From Aphrocallistes beatrix (lineage: Eukaryota; Porifera; Hexactinellida; Sceptrulophora; Aphrocallistidae), in assembly GCA_963281255.1 (NCBI GenBank), contig OY725488.1:1612001-1676000 (forward strand): DNA of 64,000 bases, read 5' to 3'. Positions 43,095 through 55,300 of this stretch are shown in pieces. The notes beneath the pieces were generated by a model. The model had not been told where the DNA came from. It made no database searches and saw nothing but the letters and a program-made list of their open reading frames with translations. The translations under genes and the position numbers were made by a program. The stretch's first letter is position 1. The number at the start of each line of letters is the position of its first letter.

Positions 43095-45275
43095 TCAAAC
43101 TAGAGTGAACTTAGAAGCTAGGAGGTTTCCCTGAGTGTAGGAGAAGGGCTGGAATTTGTCAATGGGAGACTGTTCTACATGGTTACCATCAGCAGCCTGT
43201 GGAATGAATACGGAGTCCCCGGCTGCCCAAGCATTACTAAAGCTCGCAGCGATCTTAGAGCTCTTCTTGATTGATTCTCTGGAATCAAGATCTGAAGTCG
43301 AACTAAACTTAATTTTCTTCTCTTCGAGCACGTCAAGAGAATCGATGAGAGGATTCGCCAAACTGTTCATTTGCAGCTCATTGTGCAGCATCTGCTTCTC
43401 CTCAGTGGTGAGGGCTGACTCCTGAGATCTGGGCGTGACCTCAGACATGGGGTTAGACAAATCCCCTTCATTCTCCAGCCAAGGATACAACTCAAAGTTC
43501 TCTTGGTAATTAAGGACTAGCTGAGTGGAGTATTTGGCTAGAGAGATACAAGCCATCCAAACTTCCAACATTCTCTTGCTAGGGAAACACATGTGTACGA
43601 TCAATTTCTCAACTTGGTCCAGGCGCCCGGCAGGGACCAGCGAGCAGCAGAACTTATCCGGAGACTTGTACATCTCCACGTAGCGCTGGCCTCGGTACAG
43701 CTCCACCTTCTTCCAGGTGACTAGGTTCACCAAGTCCTTGGTAGAGCTCCTCCTCGACTTGGAATAGTATAAACCGGAAGTTCGCAGGACGCAGAATATT
43801 TTCCTCCAGGCCCCCTTCTTCCCGATCTTGATATTGAGGACGTTGGAGATGGGCGGAAGTGTTTTATCATAGAACAGTTCCTTGATCAGGATACGCCTGC
43901 GGGTAGCATCGTCGAAATTTGAATCGTTATTAGTCGCGAGTGGGTGGATGGCGGGCATGAACAGTTGAGGCTTTTTCAACAACAAATACTTCTCCGAGAT
44001 ATTTTTAAATATAATGACATTCGTATGCTGCCTCGGCCAATGAGCAATCACGTCCAGGAGAGGTTCGTGGTCCTCAATGGTTCTCTCCAGTCCAAGCGCA
44101 GTCAGGAACTCCACCAAGCACCAGTTGGGCCCGGGAGTCTGGTGGTTCTTTTCTGCCATGGTGTTGCAGACACTTCTCGCAGACATATTCTCAACGATCT
44201 TCACCATCTTGTAGGACATGTTGATGTCGTAGATCTTGAGCACTAAGCGCCTCTGGTTAGCTAGACGTAGCTTGGAGAGGGCCAACGATATCTTAGCTTC
44301 CTTCGAGTCATTCGGACTTAAATGAGTTTCAAAAACGTCATCTTGACTGCTGATAGAATGCTGGGGGACATGGATAGGGTCTGGTTTGTGGTTAGTTTGA
44401 AATGAGTTCTTAACTTCAAAAGTGTCGACTGACTGGGGCGTAGAATTACTCTCAGGCGATGCAAGATCGGAATGCGAACTCTTCTCAGGAGATTCTATCC
44501 CCAGCGCCATTTCATCCAGGTCTGCGATCAGAGCATCCAGGTCGTCTAGCGCAGAGAAGGAGTCACATCTGACAGATGCGGTAAATGAATCGGTGGACTC
44601 TACTTCCGGGAAAGAAGGAGCTCTGAGATGAGATAGCTCCTGTAAGCTGAAGTTGCTGCCGATGGAGTCGGTTTCTGAGATCTTTTGAGAGGAAAGGAAG
44701 CCCTTCATGTCAGACAGCTCATTCAAACAGGAAGCTAATAAGTCATTGGGAGGAGAGCAGATATTGAATTCGTCAAGCATCCGCATTTCCGAACCGGTCA
44801 GGCCCGGGATTGAATTTTTGAACAGCTGATTCTCATTTGAATCGGGTATAAGCGGACGCAAGCGATCAAGATCTGGAAGAGTTACCTTCTTAGGTGGGGC
44901 ATTCTTTTCAAATGAATATGTGACATGCTCATCCCCGAACAGTATTTCAACCTCGTTGCTGCAAGAGAGATTGGGAGAGATCTGAGGGCTATTCTTCTCC
45001 TTTTTATGCCGACCGATTTTAATCATTGTCCCGCTGTTAGTAGGCGATACAGGATTGCTCTTGCTATTCGACTTCAGAGATTGTCTCTTGTGGTGGAGGG
45101 CAATTTCGAGTTCTGTCATTGGGGAGGGGGGTTTGGGAGGCCGCTCAATTCTTTTGCTTAGACCTGGGGGCAGTAGGGAGGTTAGAGATATTATTTCGGG
45201 AATCAGGCACGGTGGAGTGCCGTGTGTTAGTTTGGTCTTTGAGTTCCTAGAAGGAATGGGTGGAGGGGGGTCCAT
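43095..45275 (-). CDS. RA-PH adaptor of the MRL family (RIAM/lamellipodin-like)
   Basis: A 726-residue uninterrupted frame. The N-terminus is proline-rich (MDPPPPIPSR, RPPKPPSPM) and followed by about 300 residues with short acidic motifs (ALDDLDALIADLDEMALG). A Ras-association domain spans about 337-425 (RRLVLKIYDINMSYKMVKIV, CLVEFLTALGLERTIEDHE), followed directly by a PH domain at about 478-590 (KIGKKGAWRKIFCVLRTSGL, LYRGQRYVEMYKSPDKFCCS). This RA-PH tandem defines the MRL and Grb7/10/14 proteins; absence of an SH2 domain favours MRL. RIAM links Rap1 to talin and integrins, lamellipodin links Ras signals to Ena/VASP. The C-terminal 130 residues are Ser-rich without a strong profilin-type proline tract. 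Confidence 0.88.
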   Translation of the reverse strand: MDPPPPIPSRNSKTKLTHGTPPCLIPEIISLTSLLPPGLSKRIERPPKPPSPMTELEIALHHKRQSLKSNSKSNPVSPTNSGTMIKIGRHKKEKNSPQISPNLSCSNEVEILFGDEHVTYSFEKNAPPKKVTLPDLDRLRPLIPDSNENQLFKNSIPGLTGSEMRMLDEFNICSPPNDLLASCLNELSDMKGFLSSQKISETDSIGSNFSLQELSHLRAPSFPEVESTDSFTASVRCDSFSALDDLDALIADLDEMALGIESPEKSSHSDLASPESNSTPQSVDTFEVKNSFQTNHKPDPIHVPQHSISSQDDVFETHLSPNDSKEAKISLALSKLRLANQRRLVLKIYDINMSYKMVKIVENMSARSVCNTMAEKNHQTPGPNWCLVEFLTALGLERTIEDHEPLLDVIAHWPRQHTNVIIFKNISEKYLLLKKPQLFMPAIHPLATNNDSNFDDATRRRILIKELFYDKTLPPISNVLNIKIGKKGAWRKIFCVLRTSGLYYSKSRRSSTKDLVNLVTWKKVELYRGQRYVEMYKSPDKFCCSLVPAGRLDQVEKLIVHMCFPSKRMLEVWMACISLAKYSTQLVLNYQENFELYPWLENEGDLSNPMSEVTPRSQESALTTEEKQMLHNELQMNSLANPLIDSLDVLEEKKIKFSSTSDLDSRESIKKSSKIAASFSNAWAAGDSVFIPQAADGNHVEQSPIDKFQPFSYTQGNLLASKFTLV

Positions 45276-46430
45276 TCGCTAATTTAGTGAATATAACCAT
45301 AGTAATATAGACATTGGACACTATTTTAGTCCTGAAAACACCTTCCTGATTACACCGCCTCTATTCATGAAGATTAATTGGTTTGAACCAGTGTTTTCAA
45401 GAACTGTATAAAACTGGATTACTTCGCACAATGATACAATATCATTTAGATTTATTTACACATATAATCATGAATAGCGAATATACAATGAAATAGTACG
45501 CGCTTATTGTAGAAATTAAATTCATTCAATCTCACTCATCGTCCTCTATAAAGCACTGTACAGATCTAATCGCTTAGCCCCCCGCTCATGTTAAAACTTT
45601 TGAAAGCCACTTTGTTAAATAATGAGTTCATCGCTCTGTTAACGCTGCCGTTTACTATTCTATTATTTGTGTAGCACAATAAATTTTCTTTTTTCGTCAT
45701 AAATTGATTAGAAAAGAGATGGTAAAGAGCAGGTGCGACGAACTTTTCGAAATCTAAGGACAATTTCGGGGTTCCAGGGGGGGCTCAGCCCTAAATTAGT
45801 ATTGCGTCTATGGGCCATCTTCGAATCCAGGGGGGGCTCGAGCCCCCCCAGCCCCCCCGGGTTCGGCGCCTATGGTAAAGAGTTTACTATAAACTTGGAA
45901 CTTAATCTTTATCAGATTTATATTTAGGATGAATCAAATGATTTAATAGACTCGAGTCAGCATTACATAATATCTCTATACCTACCTACAGTCAAACAGG
46001 AATTCTGCGCTTCTACGCAATATGGTCTTTCAAATGGTAGTTGACGTAATAACTCGAAGTTATTGTCAACCATTATCTTTTATCTGTAGGTCAAGACAAG
46101 TTCGAAACTAGGAAAAGAACTCCATGTAACTAATACCATTTAGTATGAGAATAGTCTACGGCTTCAAAGGTATTCGGATGTCACAGAATAATTCAACTAA
46201 GAGAAGTTAAAAAGTGCAAAAGAATTAAAAATTCTCCTTATCCAATTAATTACAGCATGTTGTCCGTATAGATCCTGTGGGAGGGAAATATTTGAATCGA
46301 TCTATTTTTGAGGAAATATAAGTACTGTATATACTCAAACATCGACCGTTGATCAAATTCATACCATTTACAGTTGTTATATTTGTAGGTAAAGATGCGT
46401 CGATTTTCCAGATAAAGTATATAGGAAATA

Positions 46431-46601
46431 CAGTCGACTCCGCTTAATAGGGCCACATCGGTCAGAGGACATTTTGGCCCGATTAACCGAAAATATTTTG
46501 TATTAGCTTCTATGTGTGAGAGCTATTCTGGTCCTACCAAAAGTGGCCCGATTAAGCGGCTGACCCGATTAAACAGTGGCCCTATTAAGCGGAGTCGACT
46601 G
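46431..46601. mobile_element. pogo/Tc1-like MITE, copy 2
   Basis: 171 bp flanked by TA. Ends cagtcgactccgcttaatag and the exact complement. Best-preserved copy of the family. Confidence 0.85.
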
Positions 46602-46611
46602 TATATACGTA

Positions 46612-47077
46612 CAAGCGCGCTTCGCTTGATTGCGCTGCGCGGCTGGCGGACACTTTGTGTCCACCGGAGGAGGATAACATCTCTAAATATGTGTGTCTTA
46701 CTATTATAATCGATATCACTAGAAAAATCATCATATTTGTCAGTTTTCAAATTTTTTGATGCGTAATAATGACGTCATAACAGAGGATGAGTCATCATTT
46801 TTTATGATAGTTGCATCATATTTGAGATATATTAATATACACATTCTATTAAATTTGCAGCCTTCTATCACCTAAACTGTTATGAGTTATAGTCGAAAAC
46901 TGAAATTTCTAATTATTAAAAAAAAGAGACAATGACGTCATAATTCCATGATGAGTAGACGTCTGAACTCAGAACTTAGTGGAGCCATAGCCCAAAGACT
47001 CCCACATGCCCAAAATCAGCTTCCTGTGCCTGGCAGTTTCTCCAATCAATTCATTACAGATATATATATATATATAT
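46612..47077 (-). repeat. Dispersed repeat, copy B
   Basis: Reverse-orientation copy of 15490-15990, from a GC-rich end (caagcgcgcttcgcttg) to ctccaatcaattcattacag and a TA microsatellite. Moderate divergence from copy A. Confidence 0.75.
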
Positions 47078-47203
47078 ACACACTAATCGAGTTTTAATAG
47101 TAAGGATGAGATAATGTGGTAATTTATCGTTTGGTCGTTGACTCAGATAACAGCAATACTTACACATAACAGCAGAAATGCATTTGTAGTATATGAAGAT
47201 GAT

Positions 47204-47572
47204 TCAAAACAATTTTTCCCTACGCCTCAACCCCTCTTGAATGAATAGAACAATATCGCCAGTAATCCGATTGGTCTCCTCCAGAGTGCGCATGTGCTGG
47301 CGAATGCTTTCCAGCTGCGCTGGTTGTTTGTTCACAGTCTCGAAAGAGTTGGCAATATCGGATTCTGCTTTCTCTAGATAGCTCTCTCGCGACATCAATT
47401 TTTTCGCAGCTCGAGTAATTGCCTCGGAACTTCCGGAATCATTTACAATTCCTTTCGCTAACTTTCCAAACTCATCAACTTCTCCCGCCACCTGCAGTAC
47501 TATCTTCTCCCGTGCATATTCACAATGTAATAACTTGCTTTCAGCTGCACTGGAGTCGTTTTGTAGAGTCAT
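47204..47572 (-). CDS. Small coiled-coil protein, BORCS7-like
   Basis: From the ATG at 47572 the frame codes 122 residues (an upstream in-frame extension exists but reads as non-coding). It is predicted to be largely helical. The segment GSSEAITRAAKKLMSRESYL followed by about 50 residues of heptad-like sequence (QLESIRQHMRTLEETNRI) resembles BORCS7, a subunit of the BORC complex that couples lysosomes to kinesin through ARL8. The similarity covers the SSE...AA+..M..E motif and length, but is too short for certainty. No membrane segment or zinc motif. Confidence 0.5.
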   Translation of the reverse strand: MTLQNDSSAAESKLLHCEYAREKIVLQVAGEVDEFGKLAKGIVNDSGSSEAITRAAKKLMSRESYLEKAESDIANSFETVNKQPAQLESIRQHMRTLEETNRITGDIVLFIQEGLRRREKLF

Positions 47573-49311
47573 GGCAAGGCTAGAGGGAGCAGAACGGAAA
47601 CAAATAAAATTCAACCCAAAAGCAACAGTATGGCGCACTCAATTAGCACCTCTAGTTTTACGTGTATGGAATTAATCTTACGAAATTGGAGTACGGCGCC
47701 ATTTATGGGAACTCTTGATTTACCCCAACTCTATAATTATGGTGAATTAACGAGAGTAGACCAATCATCAGGATGGAAACAGCAATCCGAAAATGTGTCC
47801 TGTTAACAGCAACTTTCATAGTTTGTTTGGAGTCTAATTTTAGATATAAAACTAGTAATACGTATTTAAATTTAAGTTGATGCAAATTGTCTAATATTAA
47901 ATTTTGAAGGGATTTCCATAACACTAACTAGCTGTTGACAGCTGTTGACAGCTGTGAACAGCAACTATTTATTTTTAACAACATTGAAAGCATCAATTTG
48001 CTATTATAAAGAACAGTACAGTAAGCAGGAACTATTTAGCTATAATTTGAATCTTGCGGGGAAGAAGCCTTACTGTTAACAACATTTCTACAATTCCTGC
48101 AAATCATGAACGAACAATAATATTCGTTGGATATCAAATTGAAAATTAAAAACAGTTACTTTGATTTTTAAGTTGATGTTTTAAGTAATTTCATAGGACC
48201 ACTCAATTGGACTTTTTCATATATGTCTGTTCAATTAAAACACTTCAAATAAAAAAAACCGAAAAGAGGAAAAATGTTAAAAAACAGACCGTGGTAATTC
48301 AATATCTTAAATAGTAGTTTTAAATGCTTCTGCCGCAGTGTTAAAATCGAGAGATCAAACTTGAAAAGAAACCGCGGAATTCACCCACAAATTGTCTACG
48401 CACTACTACAGTAGTACCTTCTATCTTAGCTAACCTTATACGTATAAAGTTTCGGAAATGCGAAGTATTTAGAGAAAGGAAGCGATTTGGGCAGAGAAAA
48501 CTAAGACTATATAGACACAGATCTAGATGCTGCATTCGACAGCCATAGTAGTATAGCTCCAGAAGAATGGGAACACAAAGTGGAAATGTGTACATATGTT
48601 AATACAGATGTCGAACAAACAAGTCAATCGCCTGACTCGCTCTGAATGAGATGACTCTGCTTAATCGGGAGATATGGGGTCCTGATTAAGCGGAGTTCCC
48701 AATTAATCGATGAAATTTAGCATTAGCTTCTATGTATGGGAACTATTTCGTTCCTGGAGATTTGTCTCAATTAAGCGGAGCCACATTGTAATGAGGTTTA
48801 TTTTGAGTGTGCTTCTTATATAATTGAATAGCAAAGCTACAATCTAATCGTATAGGATGGCCACTTTGAAACAAGTGTGGATGATCCCCTGGTTTGTGAC
48901 CTCTTCTAGAGTTCAAGAAATGGCTTGGATTTCTGGTGAAGCTGGGGTGTATATGTGCCACCTCGGTATACGATTTTGATATGATGATAAATCAACATTC
49001 AGGGATTTGTGAATTTTTAGCTTATAGCTAACATTATCATGATGCAACAAATCTAATACCTCGTTTTCTTTTTTTAAAAGCATGAAAGGGAAATTTAAGG
49101 TACGTTTATCTGTCTAATACTAAATCGGATCCAAAATCTAACTCTGGCAAAATTGTGGCAACTGAAAGAAACACGCAAAGTCAAATTGCAAAAGAATATC
49201 TTAATGCACAAATATTACAACGCACACAACAAACAAGTACGTATACATCTAAACAATCCTAAACATAATTATGCATCAACTTGAAGGACTAATCGCAATG
49301 CTAGCGAGAGC
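47573..49311. other. Intergenic gap upstream of the BORCS7-like gene
   Basis: No gene supported. 47934-47965 has three copies of the motif agctgttgac. Decayed pogo-like MITE at 48651-48788. Near 48810-48860 a relative of 13345-13390. Confidence 0.45.
48651..48788. mobile_element. pogo-like MITE, decayed copy 3
   Basis: About 138 bp with gactctgcttaatcggga at the left and ttaagcggagccacattg at the right; right flank TA. Same family as 3706-3858. Confidence 0.6.
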
Positions 49312-52300
49312 TCATTTATTAAGATAGTAATTTTGTGCTCGGATAATATCTTCTTTTTCACAGAGGACGTGGAAGTAAAGAGAGGAGGGAGACAAGAAGC
49401 GATCCTCTATGATGCGAGCTGTAAGAAGCGAAGTGAGCATTATGTCGCTGGGCTCCCTCAAAATGTGCTCTTCCAAGCTGAGGAGGCTTAGTATAGTTTT
49501 AGCAGCTGTGAGGGGTGCCAGTCTGCTCTGAGGAGAACTTGAAATAAGACTTAAAAGGATGTACTTCAAGAAATTACGCAGCGGCAGAGAGGCAGATGAA
49601 TGGAATGTGAATGCATCTTCACAGTTGTATTTCTGTAGAAATGCAATATAAAATATGGCCAATAGTAGTGCCCCTTTTATTTAGATACAATCATGCCACA
49701 TCATACTGAATTTAATATGTATAGTATAACAAAAGAAGTTCTATGAATCAAAAGATACACGTAATCAAAATGATCGGAATCGAGACTGCGCTACTTTTTC
49801 ACGCTGTCCCAAATGGAACTGAATTATATTTTTAACTTCATCATGCTATGTGAGGATAAATTTGAGCCCTCACCTCCTGAAAATCTCAACCATAGATTCT
49901 CTTTCTTCCTCCCCTTTCTTTTAGAATCAAGTATTGAATATTGAGTAAGTGATGGAGTGGAGCTTAGGTCCGTGGGATAATTTACTATAAATTTCAGAGA
50001 TAGTTTCTAGAAGTCATTATCTCTTAAACCTTGACCAGGACAGTAATCACGACCGACACCAAAATTTATCGTAAAACAATGCATCTTCCAACCTGGATAT
50101 TAAATTATATTGGAACATAGATCCACACATATCAGTTTAATTAGAATAATTATGAATTGATTCAATTGAGTCAAGAAAAATCTTCTCAAACTTAAATTGG
50201 GATAATCTTTGCCTCGTTTTAAAACTTTTTTCAAACTAATATAGTCTTGCCTGACTCTGCAGTGTAGATTGTATGATGACACAGTGATTGTATTCTCGAT
50301 ATTAATAAGTAGACAATACTAAACGATTGCGATCGTTATGAATGGCGGACACTCCGTCGCACGGACATTTCGTCGCGGACATTTCGTCCTCTGAACATTA
50401 GTTACCGGACACGGGTAGCGGATCTTTCGGAATTTTCGTCCCCTGAAATACCCCTTTCGCACCTACTTATTTCTCAATCAAAGCCCTCATTTTCACCTTT
50501 TTTTTCAAACATACTTCACTCCAAAAGCCCCAAATTCCGTTCCTTATAAATTAGTACCCGTTTATTTTAGTCTCTAATGAGGCGAAATTCCCGTGAAACA
50601 GAGACGAAAATTCCGCTACACATTGTCCTGTAACTGGTGTTCAGAGGACGAAATGTCCGTTTACCGATCGTTATACCACATATTCGGAAACTACGTCTTG
50701 TGATAAGAAGAATCCTTGCTTGTAGAATAAGATGGACAATGTAAATCTTATCCGAGTTTAAACCTTTGAATCTATCCACACGTCATGAGTAGCAGATTAA
50801 CAGGTGAAGTACTATTACTATTTTTTGACATAGCCTGTCACTCACCTGCATAGGCCACAGATCCGCTTCTTTCATGAAAATATTCTGATAAAAAGAACGA
50901 CCAATTGAATATATATCTACGTGCTGGTATGGGAGGGCGACTTCCACCTCTGAGAGCTGATCAACCGGAAGTGAAGAGAAGTGGGAGAGTTCGGGTGCGA
51001 AGGATTCATTGCAGTAGTATGGGATCGTGTTGTTGAGGCTCTTCATGGTATAAGGCTGCGATTGAGAATTACTTAGGTAGATACAACAGGTGAAGTTGGA
51101 GAGAAGAGCCTTCTTGTGTTTCCTAGTAGGGATACATCACAATAGTTTATATGTAGATATACAATCAATCTTATAAGGCTAATAGCAGGGTACATACACG
51201 TCTACAATGATATTCTGAGGGTTTAGGTTCCTGTGTACAATACCGTACTGTCTGAGATGCTCTAGAGCCAGCAGACAGTTAGAAAGTATAGAGAGAACAG
51301 TCAACTCTTTGGTAGGATCAAACCCTTCCCCGAAATCCTCTGATTTGATATGTAGAAATTGATCGAGGGATATTTCTAAAATCGGTGTCATCAAGAAGAA
51401 GGCAGAAGAGCTGAGCTGCTGACGAATAATTTCTTGCACGTTTAAGTGCGTAGAGTATTCCTCGGCAGAGGCGCAGTAGATGTGGGACGGCTAGTGAAGG
51501 GATCCATGGTTAAAGAAGGAACATAATCCTTAAGCCACGCGAACAGAGAATCTACCTGTAGGATGAATGGGTGATACATGATCTGGTAGGCGGGATCATA
51601 CTTCCCGAGATATTTGAGCAGTTTCTCGTTGTTAACTCTCCCCGTAGTCGAGTTGTAGAAGAGTCCGTGCTCCGAGGTGAGAAGAGCGATCTGAAATTAA
51701 AAAGTGGAAAAAATAAATCCATAATTTTAAACCAGTGGAATAACTTAGTTAAAATTACTGTATGCATTACAAAGGATGGCAGCTACTAATCGTAAACTGT
51801 ATCTAGAAGATCCAGAATCGTAATAAGGATTTGGATGATAACTTTCTTAAACAGAAACCATGCTTATTGTGATAGAAATATTTAACAATTATTAAGGTTT
51901 TCTGGATTTAGGGTTGGCGTCGGTTGATTAGAACTTCGAAGGCTATTATCTTCTATTAGCCATAATACGATCTGCCCAAAATGGGCTACCAATCTTGAGT
52001 CCTAGCACAAAGGCCCTACGAATCCTCATCACGAGTCAATGCCCCTGAAGAAGTACTGCACCTTTAGATTGAATGCTCCCATCTTTTCGCCTTTTGCGTC
52101 CATAGAAATAAGTTCAACCTTGTTGGAGTTAGGGTCCTTTATCAATAGACATTCCTTAGTTATGTCTATTATAAAGTCTATGCCTAGTCGCATCCCATTG
52201 CCAACATTGAAGTTGGTGTAGAGGTCATATATGTCGACAATTCTGGATTCAGAGTAGATCTTGCTAATCAGGTCAGAAATCTCGAGACAAGCATTTTCTA

Positions 52301-55300
52301 TAAACAAATTTGAATATGCATCATACATTTAATAAGTATAAATCATCCTAATCTCACAGATTTCGAATCTATTCTTATTCATAAAGTATTTCAGTAAAAT
52401 CATATTACAGTCAATAACATTTAAATCTCGACATTATTTTTTTTGCCAGGAAGCCTCATTTTTTAAAGAGGGCTATCAGATTGTACATATTTTATACAAT
52501 CTATCTTTACAATAGAGTATAACAAATTTCTCATTGAATCATGACTTCATTGTCACTGTGATTTTTGTTAATATTGTACCTGTCACACTATAGATAACCT
52601 TAAGGCGAAATAGTTAAAATTGTCGCTTATTTCGGATATTGGAGTGCAAGATCAACAAATAGTATTAATAACGTGTCGAGCGAAATTTTCACAATGAAAC
52701 GTACGCTTTAAGGTATGTAGGATTGAAAAAAAATGTTTGGCGATGTTGTTTTGACTCGCTTGTCTTTGCACCAGCTCCTTCACCATGCACAGCCTGAAGC
52801 AGAGAAGAGCTTGCTGGGAAGGCTGGAAGCAATCAAGCATGTGCTTGATGATGTCCTCCGACAGGGTGCTCTTCTCCAGCATACGGTTCACCTCAAAAGC
52901 AGAATCAGTTGATTGTCTGGAGAGGCCAGCTTCATACCTCACTAGAGGAAGGGTTGTGTAGGAAGGTAGCTCTGAAAACTTACGAGAGCAGTTAATGCGC
53001 AAGCTAAGGAGTGTGTCAAATGAAAAGAATAGATAAAATGTCAACAAATGTAATATAAAATTATTAAGAGATTTTAGTCAAGATTGTTTATATTCACCTA
53101 GAAAAATCATGGTAGCCTTGCTCGGAAGCGGATCTGTTAGGAGTTATCATTAAGTCAGGAGGACAAGGAGAGAGCAATTCAGGCAGACTCCCAATCATTG
53201 GTTCTAAACAAAGAATGAAATGAATATAAGAAGGGGATATCCTTGGTGAAATATAGTCACAACTATTTAAAGTCGAGTTCTTTTAGAAAGAGATTTTCTA
53301 GTTAGATTTAATAGTATGTCATAATGCAGAACCTCTAAGGAGATGGCCCTATGGGAAGCACTCCGTCCATCCATATGATTCTGCGAAATATTACAGGTGT
53401 ATGTATTTCTTTTATGGTGTAGATGACATCAACAATATATTCCCGTAAATTAACACTATATTCCCGTAGTTGCCCTAAGTACAGTATATCCTCATATTTT
53501 CACACAATTTAGTGTGCTTCCCATGCTATAATTTTGGAGTTTGGATCATAGATCCAATATAACACTAGCATAGTTGAACAGTTATAAAGTGAGTGCTGGT
53601 GTCCGACAACCGTAATTCCTCCCTTAGCAAGAGTTCAAAGATAATGGATCGAATTTTTTACCCAACCTTTCGATTTTAAAAATCTCGAAAATCTAGAGGC
53701 TGAGTCAGTCTATTACCGGTGTCCAGATTATATATAAGTATGATATATTTAATATACTAGTATATTGGTGCAATTTACGAAGACAGATAGGTACACAGAT
53801 TAACATAAAAAGAAAAGAATAACCGAAGTAGAAAAACTACTGACATTTTAATTATGATGTGTCATTGGGTCCGAAAATATTATTTTCTCTATGGCAAGGG
53901 CTCCCAACCTTAGTTACCCCCTTGAGATCGTAAACCTATTCCCGTACCCTGTGAAGTAATTTAGTTCGTGGAAATCATACGCCGCAAGTAGCCTTCGACA
54001 GACAATCAATTTGTTTTAATTAATGTAAAATTGTGTTGAAAAGTCAACACTCACGTTATCATTTGTTAATTAAACACTTCGCGTACCTCTAAAAAGACTC
54101 AAGCACACATAGGCGTCGATGATGGGGATCTGGGGCGCTTGTAACTGTAATAGTAATTAGGTATAGTTGAACCCAACCCTGACAGGCAGCGACACATAAG
54201 TCATCAAAATATTAGACACTGATATTGAGGTTTTTAAATCCATGACTTACAAATTACTTTTAGAATATAAAGATCCCAATTTCAAGTCGAGTATGTTTAT
54301 TATTTGTTAATAAATCATTAGCTTTGGATATTCACAGCGATCTTTTGAAAATATGAAAACATATTTTATCCAAAAATATAGGAAACGAAAACCCATCATC
54401 TGGTTAAAGAGGCATATAGGCATTTCAACAAAAATGTCCATTATTATAAGCTATTTTATAATAAGACTGCTACAGAGTTACGATCGTAACAAATATCTCT
54501 GACCACCAGGCCAAATTATGGAAAAATTATGAGAATATATGCTTAATTTATACCTAAAATATTTCTTAAAAATAGCCGACAATGTTCAGTTTTAAGGCCC
54601 AATGAGCACGAGCATTATACTTCAGAAGACCAGTTTTAAATAAGAAAATTTGGGGGAGGGGGACAAGCCCCCCCGAACTTTCCGCCCATGCAACGCAGTA
54701 ATTCCATATTCATACCAAACGTAGATAGTAACCTCATCTAAAACCCATTCCACTCTCAATCCAATCAGACTTTCCAATGCTAACTTATTCGCGGTTAATA
54801 TGTTAATGTGCCATCGTCTCCTGATTCAATATTTTGTATTTAAAGGTATTAAACACACATCCTGATGGCTTTTTAGTTTTAAAAGTAACTAGGAATTAAC
54901 CGATTACTTTTTTTCCTCATTACCTGAATCACAAGGAGAGAGATGAACATAGTTGTTTAAGAACTTGGGGGCTGTGTCGTGAGGAGGAAAATCACTCTCT
55001 AGCAATACATCCTTGTGGCGAGGTTGAGCACTAAAGATAAGTGTAATATATAACAGTATCGAAGTGTTAGGATATTCTTTACAACAAATTGACTTATTTT
55101 CGATGTGTAGTAAGTACTTACATTGAGCTGGGACTAAACAGGGGGAGAGAGATAATAGGAGCATTTTGGCTGTTCGTCTCCAGAGGAATGCTGAGTGATC
55201 TGCAGTTTGGATCTAAATCTAAATGGTTGGAGATAAAACTATATCATAATTTCAAGAGCATAGATAGGTACATCTATTTCACCTTTTGCCTGATCAAAAT

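Larger units (their letters stand above)
45276..47203. other. Intergenic repeats right of the RA-PH adaptor gene
   Basis: No gene supported. 45735-45870 contains G-tract repeat debris (ggggggctcagccctaaatt) with an inverted relative at 61135-61255. The pogo-like MITE and dispersed repeat copy B follow. Confidence 0.5.

Noticed and set aside
38348..45275. Operon of Rubicon-like, SF3A3 and RA-PH adaptor genes
   Set aside because: Same strand and fairly close (about 0.37 and 1.0 kb), but no trans-splice evidence can be seen and their roles are unrelated.
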